The notes under the pieces are model-generated. The model did not search any database. It saw only the letters and a list, made by a program, of their open reading frames with translations, and had not been told where the DNA came from. The position numbers and the translations under genes are program-made. Below are positions 23,580 through 34,554 of a DNA stretch of 64,000 bases, piece by piece (the first letter of the stretch is position 1; the number at the start of each line of letters is the position of its first letter). The stretch is taken from contig CM017572.1 of assembly GCA_007844125.1 (NCBI GenBank), forward strand, positions 23,783,879 through 23,847,878, read 5' to 3'. This stretch comes from Sinonovacula constricta (lineage: Eukaryota; Mollusca; Bivalvia; Cardiida; Solecurtidae).

Positions 23580-24054
23580 GTAAGTTTAGTGTCTGGTATG
23601 ATCATTTTCTGACCATCAAGGATATTGGAGCTGCTTGATGTGTACTCTCTTGTGATTCCAGATTCGTAACCCTTCCTTTCTTTGCAAGAGCTGACCCTTT
23701 AGCCGCAAAAGTAATTTTGACTATGGCAGACAGGTTCCATTCTTGTTGGACAGGTTCCATTCTTGGAGCCATAGCTCCCTCTGTATGTTGGTTCAAATCT
23801 CAGCCAGTTCAGAAAACTTTGGATAATGTGTAACATACCATGTTTTACTCAGGCACATGGTTTGGGTTTTCTTTCTTCAGATAATTACATTGTTGCATGT
23901 TTTAACTTGATAAATGTCCTTAGCTGTTAGTTCAATTTTATGAAAGAAAGATTATACACAGTTCTGAGTGTGTGTGCGAAATTATGTTTGTTTTGTTTTT
24001 TGAAATCTATCGCCATCAAACAAGTATGGGTATTATAGCCACATCCTGGTATCT

Positions 24055-24205
24055 TCGGTGTAGAAACCCACCAGAAAAATGGCTAGAACCACAAGTACAC
24101 AAAGGTCAGCTGAAAGACCTCCAATGTAAAGTCTGCACAGGGCTCAAACCCACACAGTAAGGTGTCTTGGAGTCAGAAGAGTTACAAGTTGGCACCTCCC
24201 TCCAA
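24055..24205 (-). repeat. SINE A, reverse, truncated
   Basis: On the - strand it shows 'ggaggtctttcagctgacct', 'gtggttctagcc', a B-box remnant ('tgggtttgagccc') and 'aacttgtaactcttctgact'. Confidence 0.82.
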
Positions 24206-24627
24206 TAGGTCAGGTACACACCCTTCCTATCTCTAAAAATGACTGACTTGTAAAAGTTTGTATATGTTGTGGCATCTTTTTTGCCTTTATTTACTACATT
24301 TTATCCGATGCACAGCAAAGACAAGAATGTTTTACTTCTAAATCTAAATAATACCCTCTTAAAACCTCATCAATGTCAGATTTAATGGCTTCAGAAGTGT
24401 TGTAGAGTAAAATCTATGTTTTCCCCAGCTGTGAATCTCTCTTGCAACTTTAAATCTGTCAGTACTACATGTTTCCAAAGAACTTTCAGATTTCTAAACA
24501 CCGTCTGAGAATACAAACATGTCTCCGGGACATATTTCTTTCATTCTGATTGTTTTCTGCATGTTTGTTCTGCAGTTATTAATAAATAAAGAACTCATAA
24601 TGTTTGACATTTACACAACAGGTAAAT

Positions 24628-24778
24628 GACTTATGAATATTCATATTTATTAATTTTGCAGAACAAAAATGCATGAATATTCATATTTATTAATTTTTCA
24701 GAACAAAAATGCATGTGTGTTCATATTTATTAATTATACAGAACAAAAATGTATGAATATTCACAATGTTTGAATATT
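24628..24778. repeat. 40-bp tandem repeat, about 3.5 units
   Basis: Unit: gaacaaaaatgcatgaatat followed by tcatatttattaattttgca. Unit starts are at 24661, 24701 and 24741, with partial units on both sides. The core 'atgaatattcat' is an inverted repeat within each unit, so every unit could form a small hairpin. Confidence 0.92.
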
Positions 24779-25449
24779 CATTTGTTTACTTCTTTTACTA
24801 TGTTTGTGAGTTCATCTCAAACTTGGCACCAACCAAGTTTTCGTGCCAACTGTGAGATTTAATTTGTCAAAAGTCATGGCTACTCTCAATAAGCAGTGAA
24901 CCATTCATCAGGCAAGATAACATCCTTTCAACAGTTCTCAAAAATAATTCCTAAAATACCCCAACAACCCACTAAACGTACCTCAACAGAGTTGAGAAAA
25001 GAAAAGCTCTCTTCTCCATTCTGACAGTTGTGAGAACAAGGGAGGCAACCTATGCTTTGACCCTGGATCTATCTCTGTAGGGAGCTTCACCAGGGAACTG
25101 TTTTATCTTCTCACCTGATAACAAGGTGAAAAAAATGGAAGATAATTCAGAAAAGTCTTGTTTGAAGACTGATGATGTATGTTTTTCCACTGATTTTTAA
25201 AGCAGATTGTGCATTCCCATTGTCTGTAAATGTAATTACGGGTATATAGTTATTTTTTTACAGTTCCTAATTCAGAGTGCAGTATTGGTCTCGATTTGAT
25301 GAATCATTTACCTGAATGTAAAATCTTTTTACTGTTTATTTGATGGGTAGTTAACAGCAAAATGGTACTTAAACTTTGGAATTATGATAATGCAAGCTTT
25401 AAAAACAACACTGAATAACCATGAAGTTTATAATTGGTTAAAAGGCATA

Positions 25450-25484
25450 TAAATAAAATAAAAATAAAAATAATAAATTAAAAT
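25450..25484. repeat. AAATA microsatellite
   Basis: Interrupted aaataaaataaaaataaaa tract. Confidence 0.75.
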
Positions 25485-25860
25485 TTGAATACAATATTAG
25501 AAAAGCACAAATTTTGTGTGATTATTTTAATTTAAAAAAACAAATTCCATCCAATACAAAAAGATTGCTTTTCTTAACTATATTTTTAAAAACAAATTAC
25601 ACCCGTTAATGAAATTGGGAGAAGTTTATTTTTGGTGAAAAAAGGCCAAGAAGATGAGATCAATTAATTCTCTAACAATTAATTAATTGGAGATAATGAT
25701 GTGTCCCAGTTGAGTTACCTTAATTAAAATGGAATGATTGTATTTGATGGAGCATGTGTCACTGTCGGTGCTTGGAACAATTTATCTGCTCGCCAGTCAT
25801 CTAACACAGTCCCTTTTGGATTAAAATCTCTAAACCTGGATAAAACTTTCAACCATAAAT

Positions 25861-25927
25861 AGAGCGTTAAGCGTAATGGTAGAGTCGCTGGTTTCGAGTA
25901 ACATTCAGGCCAAAGGACTTAATATGG
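25861..25927 (+). repeat. SINE A fragment
   Basis: 'taatggtagagtcgctggtt' and 'ggccaaaggacttaatatgg' are SINE A head and body pieces, cut off where the SINE C at 25926 begins. Confidence 0.75.
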
Positions 25928-26205
25928 GACCGGCTGCAATAGCTCAAGTGGTGGAGCATGAGGTTGCGGGTTCAAACCCCGACCGGGTCCAACCACAGAC
26001 TTTAAAGTTGGTAGTAGTGGCTTCCTTTCTAAAGCTCTGGACTAAGGTGACAGCATTACGCCTGACTCGTCAGTGTCAGTATAATGGACCGGCTGGGTTC
26101 AGTCCCTGGGCAGCTCATAAGTGCTCCTGTGCTATAATGATAGAAATGTTGCTGCACAGTATCAGCAAAAATGCTGGCAAATCCCATCCCATCCCCATCC
26201 AACAA
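25926..26205 (+). repeat. SINE C, near full length
   Basis: Head 'ctgcaatagctcaagtggtg' with a shortened anticodon region and B box 'gcgggttcaaaccccgaccg'. Body complete to 'ggcaaatcccatcccatccc', followed by a CAA-rich tail. It abuts a SINE A fragment and may have inserted into it. Confidence 0.94.
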
Positions 26206-26742
26206 CAACAGCAACAACAAAACTAAACATTCGGAAGACATTTTCATTGCAAAAAAAAAAATGGTATAAAAATAGAACAACCATGACCTAATTGGTGCAT
26301 TTGAAACTGTAGAAGATGAAAAAACAACTGCATCAAACAAAAAAGTCCTTCATGAGAAAAAAATGAGGAGAAAGAGGACATAAAAATGCAACAAGAGAAT
26401 GTAAGGTCTGTAAAAGTGATCAGAATAACAGGACGCATTGAGTAATCAAGCCCCATTGATGCCTGGAAAAATTTGATAATCTGGTTACTGGAGGAAAAAA
26501 CAGCCTAGAAAAATAAATGCATAAAAACCATCATATCTAGTAATAATGAGTTTGTCACGGAGCTGCAGGCAACCCAAACACTATGTCGTAGCAACAAAAC
26601 GAACCCCCGTAATAGATGTTGGGATAAGGTGAATTGAAAAATAAAGTAAGGCAGTAGAGCACAACTGGCTTTAGAGGGACCCCACACATCATTCTGAGAT
26701 AGGAATGGAACTGATGTAAGACAAACACCAATGAAACACAGC

Positions 26743-26779
26743 ACCCCCCCACCCCCGCCCCCCATCTCCCCCTCCCCCA
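26743..26779 (-). other. G-rich tract, strong G-quadruplex candidate
   Basis: On the + strand C runs of 7, 5, 6, 5 and 5 are separated by 1-4 other bases. The - strand therefore carries five runs of at least five G. A smaller C-rich tract occurs at 19350-19380. Confidence 0.75.
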
Positions 26780-26910
26780 TTTGATGCTGTAGTAGAACTG
26801 CTGCATTAGGAGTTGCAGTTGTGAGTTCAAATACTTGTTATGAAAATTTAGAGTACACAATCTGATCATAATCATCATCATTTTCATCATCTTTGTTGAA
26901 ATTATTAAAT

Positions 26911-27110
26911 TGTTTAAAGTTGGTAGTAGTGGCTTCCCTTTTAATGCTCGGGGCTAAGGGGACAGCATTACTCCCGACTCGACTCGTCAGTGTCAGTATA
27001 ATGGCCAGGTTCAGTCCCTGGGCACCTCATAAGTGCCCCTGTGCTATAATGATAGAAATGTTGCTGCACAGTATCGGCAAAAATGCCGGCAAATCCCATC
27101 CCTCATCCGG
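26911..27110 (+). repeat. SINE C, 5' truncated
   Basis: Begins 'tttaaagttggtagtagtgg' and keeps 'ggctaaggggacagcattac'. It has a small duplication of 'cgact' ('cccgactcgactcgtcag'). Ends 'gccggcaaatcccatccc'. Confidence 0.94.
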
Positions 27111-27554
27111 GTAGTCAGCTCTGACGTACGTATTTTGTCCCATTTCCAGTCACCACTTTAAAAAACGTTGGGCCTGTCAGTTTTCTACATATAGATGTAA
27201 TGGCTTCATATCCCATGCTATATGACATGTCCCACTTATGTCTCTTAGTCTTTTGTCAAACCTACTTTACAATTCCATCAACTGAGTGTTTTAGTTTCAG
27301 TTGGATGAGCATTGCATGCAGATTCATGCATCATTTACCACACAGTTTCATGGGCCTGCTCCCTTGCTCGCACAAAACTGGAAATTTATTTAAATGTGAG
27401 CAAGGAAAAAAGGACAATAAATTTAATATTGGCCTGGTAGTGGTGTTGATGAGAAAGATGTGTATGAGGATAAGTGGGAAGCTCTTGACAATACTTTTGA
27501 TGATAAAAATGATTATGGTGATAATGAAGTTTTTAATGATGAATATGATGGTGA

Positions 27555-27845
27555 TTATAATTTGTTACAGAATATTGGCAGTAAAGTTTTATTGTTGGTG
27601 TTGGTAATAATGATGATGATGATGATGATGACAATGATGATGATGACGATAATTTGTTACATTATAATGGCAGTTGTGTTTTATTGTTGATGTTGGTAAT
27701 AATGATGTTGATGATGATGGGGATGATGATTTTTTACATTATAATGGTAGTTGTGTTTTATTGTTGGTGTTGGTATTAATGATGATCATTCTGATTATCA
27801 TTATCATCATCATCATCATTTTCAAGATAATAACAATGGCAGAAC
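27555..27845. repeat. Three-copy repeat with GAT microsatellite
   Basis: Three degenerate copies of 'ttgttacattataatggcag' plus 'tgttttattgttggtgttgg' start near 27559, 27652 and 27732. Each is followed by (GAT)n of different length. The GAT runs have probably expanded together with the larger unit. Reading frames here are by-products of the GAT runs. Confidence 0.9.
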
Positions 27846-28354
27846 TTCTATTGATGGTTGTGAATTGATGATGACAAAGATAATGAACCATTAATTTACT
27901 TCATAATAAGGCAGGTGATATATTAAGTCAGTATTTCATCCAGTATTGCTGATTGGACATGTCTTGGTAACCATAGAAACCAAGACTTGTGACTGTCATG
28001 TATTATGTATAGGACAGTCACTTGCATCCCTCGGAAAGTATTGGAAAATCATGAGTTGACAATGTCCTGGTGTGACAATGGCTCCCAGAGTCTCATTATT
28101 TCTATACATTATCCATGGGCTAGACGTTGTGGATAGGGATTATGAGCATGTACAAGTTCAAAGGTTCTTGTATAAGTGTGGTCTGTTGTGCTTTTATTGG
28201 GTCTTTTTGTTATTGTGAAACATATATTGCTTTAATATTTAATATTTTATATTGCTTTTAAATATGTTTATATCTGTTATGGATACTATTTTGTGTTTAC
28301 ACTTGTAGAGCTACAGATTAATTTTGATTTTACTAACAATGTTTCATTTCTGTT

Positions 28355-28497
28355 TTTTTGTTACATTGCACCAAAACAATTTTGGTAAAATTGATGAAGT
28401 CCAGCTAATTATTGGTGGAGGAAAACCCCAGACTTACGTCAGGCGCACCGCTGGTTAGCTGGAAATCCTCCCCACATCAATGTTCTTGCGCCGGCCA
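28355..28497 (-). repeat. SINE A, reverse, truncated
   Basis: 'ttgttacattgcaccaaaac', 'ccagctaattattggtggag' and 'caccgctggttagctggaaa', ending before the head. Confidence 0.88.
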
Positions 28498-28627
28498 ATA
28501 CCTTTATGCTGTTTTAATATCCCTTTAAAGGAAGTTATTTATAATTGCAATCATATTTAATCTTCTTTAGGGGCAAATTTTCATTTGTTTTTATTTTGCA
28601 TTGCACAGACACAATTGTGGTCATATC

Positions 28628-28905
28628 CAGGTACAGGAGGCCCCGGGTTCAATCCAGGGCCGAGACATACCACAGTCTTTAACAATGTTAGTGGTATAGT
28701 TAGCTCCCTTGCTAACGCTCTAGCAAATATAAGGGTAGTTCCACGACTGGTTGGCCCGGTGTCAGGATAATGTGACTGGGTGTGGTATTATGCCAGGTGT
28801 TCATGGCATGCTATACACAGTGAAGGCAGCACTAAATCTGCTTCAAGTGGACACTGTCTCCAGATAACTGAAATCCTGTTGGTGGGACGATAAACCTGAT
28901 AAGGA
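28628..28905 (+). repeat. SINE B, missing first head bases
   Basis: 'ccaggtacaggaggccccgg' with a B box 'gggttcaatccaggg'. Full body with the 3' end 'gttggtgggacgataaacct'. Confidence 0.95.
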
Positions 28906-29265
28906 ATAAAAAAATGATCATAAGTTTCATTGAATTATATCAAATATGCATGTCTGGTAACAATAAACCTGTATAGCTGATCAGTTGGATGCACACACAG
29001 TAGCAAAGAGCATAACAAAGTAGCCATTTGTGTAAAATAAAATAGTCAATGTTCAAACACAGCTGAATATTTTATGGAAATACCTTTAGTGTTTCTATGT
29101 ATTTTTGAATAAAATTGAGATCTGCTTACTGCTCTGTTGCCTTAAAAGGAAAATAATAATTTATTTAAATTTGTTAATTGATTCATTGAATTCTGATATT
29201 TTTATCCCAGCTCAGGTGCAGAATATATTAACAGTACAGTGACTGCAAATACTCTTTTTTCCATC

Positions 29266-29445
29266 AGAAAGTGACATGAACAGAATTGCAAATGCTAAAA
29301 TTTTCCAGCAAATGTGACAAGTGCAGAATTACAAATGCTGAAATTTTCCAGCAGAAAGTGACAAGTGCAAAATTGCAAATGCTAAATTTTCCAGCAGAAA
29401 GTGATAAGTGCAGAATTGAAAATGCTAAAATTTGCTGTAAGATAG
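29266..29445. repeat. 43-44-bp tandem repeat, four units
   Basis: Unit: cagaattgcaaatgctaaaa then ttttccagcagaaagtgaca, then agtg. Unit starts are at about 29281, 29324, 29368 and 29411. The 69-residue reading frame here is a by-product of the repeat. Confidence 0.93.
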
Positions 29446-30587
29446 TATTGATTTTACCTATCCATGCCTTTTACAAGAATGTACCTGTTGGCTAAGCATT
29501 ACTGTGATGTGGGCCTGAAGTTTTAAATTAGTAAGCTTAAATTGGAGATCATTGTCAAATATGAAGTACCTGATTGGTCAAGATTACTTGTCATGAACTC
29601 ATATCTGACCAATCAGGTCCTTTCAACTGGTTTTAAGATTGTGAATTAGCTTCAGACATTTGTCACTCCTGATATGTCAGTTTTCATGTTGCTCAAATCT
29701 GACCAATCAGAGATGACCAAACTCAAATTGACCAATCTGAGATGACCAATCGGCAGTAGTTCTTAAAGTCAATGTACAAGTTTAACCAACTTTGGTTATA
29801 GCTTGAAATTCTTTTAATCTGTGACATCAGATTAATCTCTAGACATAAGGCAAAAAAAAAAAATTTAATTCAGCCCACAGGGTATGTTTCAAATATCACA
29901 TGTGCAATTAGTTTAACATATAAGCTTCAATAAGTGAAAGCCTAATGTCCAGCTAATCTTCTCAAAGAACTAAGTAATCCTATAACAGTTGACTGAAATA
30001 AGTACCAGCATTTTGGTGACCTTTTGAAATGCTTTGGTTTTAAGTGAGCTAGGTTTAGCTACTGCTATTCAGCTAATTCCTTCTCCAGCATATTTCTCTT
30101 ACATCTCCACATGTCTGACAACCTCTCCTGTTACAATCATGCCCAATCACCAGTAGCCAATCAGCTGGGAAATTGCAATGTGTCACCATGGCGCTGTGTG
30201 GGTTTCCGAGAGGTCATCGTTGGTGACCTTTAGCTGGCGACATACATTTATTCTGGTCATTATTGCCAGGCGGCAAGACTGGTCACTCCGAGGGCATTGG
30301 CCACTGAATTCTGGACCAGAACTTTTTTATTCTCAGCCACTCTGATTGAAGAGTGATGGTCACTTAACTATGCCAAATAGTTGTTTCAGTTATTGTAAAC
30401 TTATGTTAATTAAAGGTTAGAACTTGTATATTGTGGTTTAAACATTATATCACTAGCTAGTTGTACCATTTAATTAGCAATTTTATTGAAATATATTTGT
30501 GCTTCATCTGTTGACTCATACTAAATATTAAACATTGTATTGATGTCCATCATTAATCATTAATCGGTAGAGGCCCAAGACAAATGG

Positions 30588-30892
30588 GACCGGACCTGGT
30601 AGCGCACTCGGTAGCGGGTCAGCTCTAGGTATGAAAGACTTTGGGCCGCAACATACCAAAGTTGTTAAAAATGGTAGTGGTATAGCTCCCTTTGCTGACG
30701 CTCAAGAAAATATAAGGGAATTTCCACAACTGGTTGGCCCAGTGTCAGGATTATGTGACTGGGTGTGGTATCATGCTAGGCTTTCATGGCATGCTATACA
30801 CTGTGAAGGCACACTATGTCTGCTTCAAGTGTACAACATCTCCAGATAACTGAAATACTGTTGGTGGGACGATAAATCCAATAAACAAACTT
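30588..30892 (+). repeat. SINE B, full length, diverged head
   Basis: 'ggacctggtagcgcactcgg' with a degraded B-box region. Full body and the tail 'gataaatccaataaacaaac'. Confidence 0.94.
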
Positions 30893-31035
30893 TTGCTTAG
30901 CACGCTAAGAGTTAAGACTGGAAGGCTTCAGGGGTGGGGGGATAGTAGAGATGTGACAAAAATACTAATAAAATCTGCCTATCAGTCTTCATTTGCAAAC
31001 AACAAATCTGGCTCCTGTAATTGTATCATTGTAAT

Positions 31036-31238
31036 TGTGAACTTTTCCTTTTCCAAAGTGGGAGATTTCCACTGACAAAATGGGAGATTTGTTAGTTTCA
31101 TATAAACAAAGAAGAAAGTTATCGGTGTCCAAACAGGAAGATTTCTGAAAATGTGAAAATGTGTTAAACACCTTTCGTTGTCAAGTAATTCTGAACCTTA
31201 AAAGTGGGAGTCTGCCTCCCAAAGTGGGAGAGTTCACT
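31036..31238 (-). repeat. Dispersed repeat family F, reverse copy
   Basis: 'ttccaaagtgggagatttcc', 'aatgggagatttgttag', 'tcatataaacaaagaagaaa' and 'cctcccaaagtgggag' match 58050-58190 in the same order and 59330-59465 in reverse. Confidence 0.65.
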
Positions 31239-31663
31239 TGTATGTTGTATGTATGTATGTGTGTTATAATGCCAAGCACAAGACACTTGAAAGGAATTGT
31301 TCTATTTGTTCCTGATAGGCAATAAACTTGTAAAATTGGAAGGTTTGGAGGTTAAAGAACATAGTTATTGTTTGGGGGCATGCATCAAAAATTGCATGCA
31401 GATACAATTTTTTGGTTCGCCAAATAAAAAGAATAAAATGTTGCATCAAAAATGATTATCTAGTCATTCAGTAACCCTTTATCAAGTTCATCATGGCAAT
31501 TCTTTAAGGAAATTAGAAATTCAAGGTTATTTTACATATAATTGAACCCGTCAGAAACCTTGTGAACCTATGCCAAAAAATGCACAGAAAAGGCATTTTT
31601 TAAATCTTTTTACATAAAACCACTAACAAAAAAGTTGACTTAATATTTTGTTTAATCTTTTAG

Positions 31664-31726
31664 TGCAGATATCCAGACAATTCAATGCAGGAGATGAGAT
31701 ACTGCACACATATGCTTCGTCTTACG
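31664..31726 (+). CDS. Penultimate exon of the + strand gene
   Basis: A 63-bp exon after 'tttaatcttttag', followed by the donor 'gtaatg'. In phase with the last exon it reads QISRQFNAGDEILHTYASSY, taking two bases at its start from the previous codon and leaving one base (G) for the next. That base joins AC at 31858 to give an Asp codon, so the phases agree across the 131-bp intron. The short motif FNAGDEILHTYAS loosely recalls the end of a SET domain, but the catalytic residues of that fold are not visible, so no function is assigned. Confidence 0.55.
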
Positions 31727-31857
31727 GTAATGACATATTTCCTGGAATTTCTTTGAAATATATACTATTTAATCTTGAATTTAATGTGTTTCTCCAGCTT
31801 CCTTTTAATCATTGTCTTACTTAAAAAATATTAGGTTTCTCACATTTATTATTGTAG

Positions 31858-32117
31858 ACATTCTTAAATCTGGAGGCATTCATCTTCACAGACCTTACTT
31901 CTCTAAAGCATTTTGCATCAAGCATCTTGATGATGTTGATTGGACTTTATCACTGACAACTACAACTGCTTACAAAGAGCTTCTATGTGACACTGATTCA
32001 TCTCCAGAAGTGACAAATATTCTCAGCCAATCAGATTGCAAGGATTTGTTGTTGTTTACCCTTAAGCACAAGTTCATTTATCAGGCTAAGATAAATAGTG
32101 TCGATCCAGAACTGTGA
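31858..32117 (+). CDS. Terminal exon of the + strand gene
   Basis: A 260-bp exon preceded by a good acceptor ('cacatttattattgtag'). It is open for 85 codons after the split codon and ends at TGA (32115-32117). The product begins DILKSGGIHLHRPYFSKAFC and ends FIYQAKINSVDPEL. AATAAA at 32281 gives a short 3' UTR of plausible length. Cysteines are scattered, with no repeat or membrane segment. The protein is unrecognised. Confidence 0.6.
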
Positions 32118-32162
32118 GCTGTCTGGTGAGGATCAGCACTTTTTACTGCTGAGTTGATAGGA
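32118..32162 (+). repeat. Family G fragment in the 3' UTR
   Basis: 'gagctgtctggtgaggatca' followed by 'gcactttttactgctgag' matches the family G form at 56450-56505. It begins directly after the stop codon of the + strand gene. Confidence 0.45.
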
Positions 32163-32280
32163 AAATAACCTGCACCATTGGCATTATAAGCTCCAAACTT
32201 ATAACTTACTTTTTTTGTGGATGACAAATGTAGCGTGCCTAGGGATTTTGTATTGGTTGTGTGCTAAGAAAGTGTAAATC

Positions 32281-32286
32281 AATAAA
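32281..32286 (+). promoter_or_regulatory. Polyadenylation signal AATAAA
   Basis: AATAAA about 165 bp after the stop codon at 32117, followed by a T-containing region. The canonical spacing supports 31858-32117 being a terminal exon. Confidence 0.5.
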
Positions 32287-32411
32287 AGTGTTCCATAAAT
32301 AATCCACAATCAACACGTCAGTATGAGGTCTATATGTTATGTGACAAGAGGAAGTGGTGGATAAAGCGGGGGCAGTGACCAAAATTGATGGAAGAAGTAA
32401 ATATGTTTGCT

Positions 32412-32625
32412 TCTTCCAGCGTTAGCTTAGACTCTCACCGCGTGGGTTCCAGTCCCATTAAGAGGGCGAAGGAGTTAGATGTGGGAAGGTCTTCCAGCTG
32501 ACCTGCGGTGCCCCTGTGGTTCTACCCAGACATTTAGGTGGTGTCTTCCTCTACCAAAACAGCTGGACGTAACTATAATGATTATAATTGGTCTCTGCAA
32601 TGTATTTAAAAAAACAAAACAAATC
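32412..32625 (+). repeat. SINE A, 5' truncated
   Basis: 'ctctcaccgcgtgggttcca' (B box region), 'gtgggaaggtcttccagctg' and 'ggttctacccagacatttag', with tail 'ctataatgattataattggt'. Confidence 0.93.
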
Positions 32626-32774
32626 TTTGAACATTTAATTAGCTTGTGAACTGCTACAGTACAAGTTTATTAGATTTATGTAAATAGTGTAGATACAGGT
32701 CAATCCATTGACAAGGATCTGCCCATTTTGCTACTTGGTCATAAAGAAATATTTCTACTTACTTTTGCCTGCAG

Positions 32775-32804
32775 ATATTACTGAATTATTAACATATCTG
32801 TCAG
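32775..32804 (+). CDS. Candidate 30-bp microexon
   Basis: An excellent acceptor ('ttacttttgcctgcag') and an excellent donor ('gtatgtgg') flank a 30-bp segment. In one frame it reads as ITELLTYLS with a split codon at each end (two bases in, one base out). The phase would accept the exon at 31664-31726, making it a possible alternative exon. It lies 3' of the AATAAA at 32281, which argues against constitutive use. Strong sites around a tiny segment can also arise by chance. Confidence 0.22.
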
Positions 32805-32819
32805 GTATGTGGTTCATTT

Positions 32820-33560
32820 TTAATACCAAACAATGAAGAACATAGGTGGTCTAATACTTCTTGTAGCTCATCATTGTGGAAATGATGCTTGATTGTCAGA
32901 ATGACTCAAAATTGTGAGATTTATGTTTATCAAAAAAGCATTTCACTTTTTTGAGTGTTGAAATTTAGATATTTAGATACCTTATTTTTTTGTGTGCTTC
33001 AAGATGTTTCATTTAAATATATAGTTAATCTTGATTTTTAGATGATTGGGTTGTTACAAGTATGCCTAGAGGACATTTATATCTATGGGTCCATTGAACA
33101 TTAAAAAAAAAAATAAGTGAGGCTGAAGAAAAATATGTCAATAACAAATTAACGTATTCAGATGGTTTCTTTTTGCATTATGGCTTACGGCATGAAATTC
33201 AGTTTTGCAGAGTACCAATTTCATTAATATAATTTTATAATATCAACAGAGGAGCATTTATCTTAATTAAGCGTCTATGTTATTAGTATTTTATTATATA
33301 CACATTTCTTCGTTTTATGTGGAATGTTATGTGACGTTTATAACAGTTGGCTGCTCATTTGTCTTAATTATTTGTTGTTTTTTTGCTGTCACACTAACAA
33401 TGTTTCATTTATCTATAAACAGATGCACAGCAGGATGTCTTTAGTGCTATTTAATCCTAGATGCTGCACATGTGCATATACATGCAGTGTATGCAATAAA
33501 CAGAGTTCCTAGGCTCCCCATGTTGTGGGGTTAGTTGCAGAATTATTACTTCCCTGACTA
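32820..33560. other. Unique AT-rich stretch, nothing recognised
   Basis: No repeat family or splice-bounded open segment found. Confidence 0.35.
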
Positions 33561-33561
33561 C

Positions 33562-33865
33562 CAGACCTGGTAGCGCAATCGGTAGAGCATCGGCTCCACC
33601 GGGTTCGATCCCGGGCTGCGACATGCCAAAGTTGTTAAAAATGGTAGTTGTATAGCTCCTTTGCTAACGCTCAAGCAAATATAAGGGTAGTTCCACGACT
33701 GGTTGACCCGGTGTCAGGATAATGTGTCTGGGTGTGGTATCATGCCAGGTGTTCACGGCATGCTATACACAGTGAATGCAGCACTATATCTGCTTCAAGT
33801 GGACACTGTCTCCAGATAACTGAAATACTGTTGGTGGGACAATAAACCCAATAAACAAACAAACT
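33562..33865 (+). repeat. SINE B, full length with intact tRNA boxes
   Basis: Head 'gacctggtagcgcaatcggt' plus 'agagcatcggctcc' and B box 'gggttcgatcccggg'. Full body and CAAA-type tail. About ten bases around 'aggtatgggagg' are missing between the two boxes compared with other copies. Confidence 0.96.
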
Positions 33866-33930
33866 CCCCTGACTCCTCAGCCTGTCACAACTTGTTCGGG
33901 ACCCTGTTGGGGCAAATAACTCGGTGTGCT
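33866..33930 (+). repeat. SINE A fragment
   Basis: 'ctgactcctcagcctgtcac' and 'gggaccctgttggggca' resemble the SINE A head between anticodon region and B box. It directly abuts the SINE B tail. Confidence 0.5.
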
Positions 33931-33970
33931 GGTTGTTCAATTGGGATATTTGACTTGGGGGAGGTGGGTT

Positions 33971-34174
33971 GGCGCCCATAGCGTAGTGGTAGAGTCGCTG
34001 ATTTGTAACACCTCTGACTGCTGAGCCTCTCACTGGATGGGTTCGAATCTGTTTTAGGTCCAAAGACTTAATGTTGGAAGTTCTTCCAGCTGACCTGCGA
34101 CATACCGGTGGTTCTACCTAGATATTTGTCTGGGGTCTACCTCCACCAATATATTTCAAAAACAGAACAAAACA
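33971..34174 (+). repeat. SINE A, full head, shortened tail
   Basis: 'ggcgcccatagcgtagtggt', B box 'gggttcgaatctg', 'gtggttctacctagatattt' and 'ctccaccaatatatttcaaa'. The 'agctggacgttgctataatg' segment before the tail is deleted. Confidence 0.93.
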
Positions 34175-34554
34175 AACATTTCTCTAGGATCTAAACTGGG
34201 GGTCACTGTAGTGACCCAGTTTAACGTGTTGCTGCAATTTAGTAAAAGAAACAACAAAAAACAATACATGTAGCAACAACAATATGTATTCTTGCCCATC
34301 GTTATCTGGCATGGGGAAGATTAAGAGTAACTTATCTAGCCGCAGTGCAGAAGTGGTAAACATTGTATTTTTCCAACCATACACAGAAATAGCTACTGCT
34401 AGCAGAATGTTGTCAGTAAATTTATTGCAGACCATTGCAGGTAATGTGTGGATTTCATAGAATTCATAGTACATTATTGATAAGACGCAATACTCTGGCC
34501 GAGCACAGTTGAAGTTATATGAAAGAAAATTCTTAGCTGGCTGATAAAAAATTG

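Noticed and set aside
27200..27868. Overlapping reading frames of 135, 76 and 64 residues
   Set aside because: Mostly translation of GAT repeats and the associated tandem unit (Met, Asp and Ile runs).
30175..30315. Small GC-richer unique patch with CCAAT words and a short open - strand segment
   Set aside because: No transcription start evidence; 'accaatcag' words are frequent throughout this part of the window (29570-29750), and the open segment lacks a convincing acceptor.
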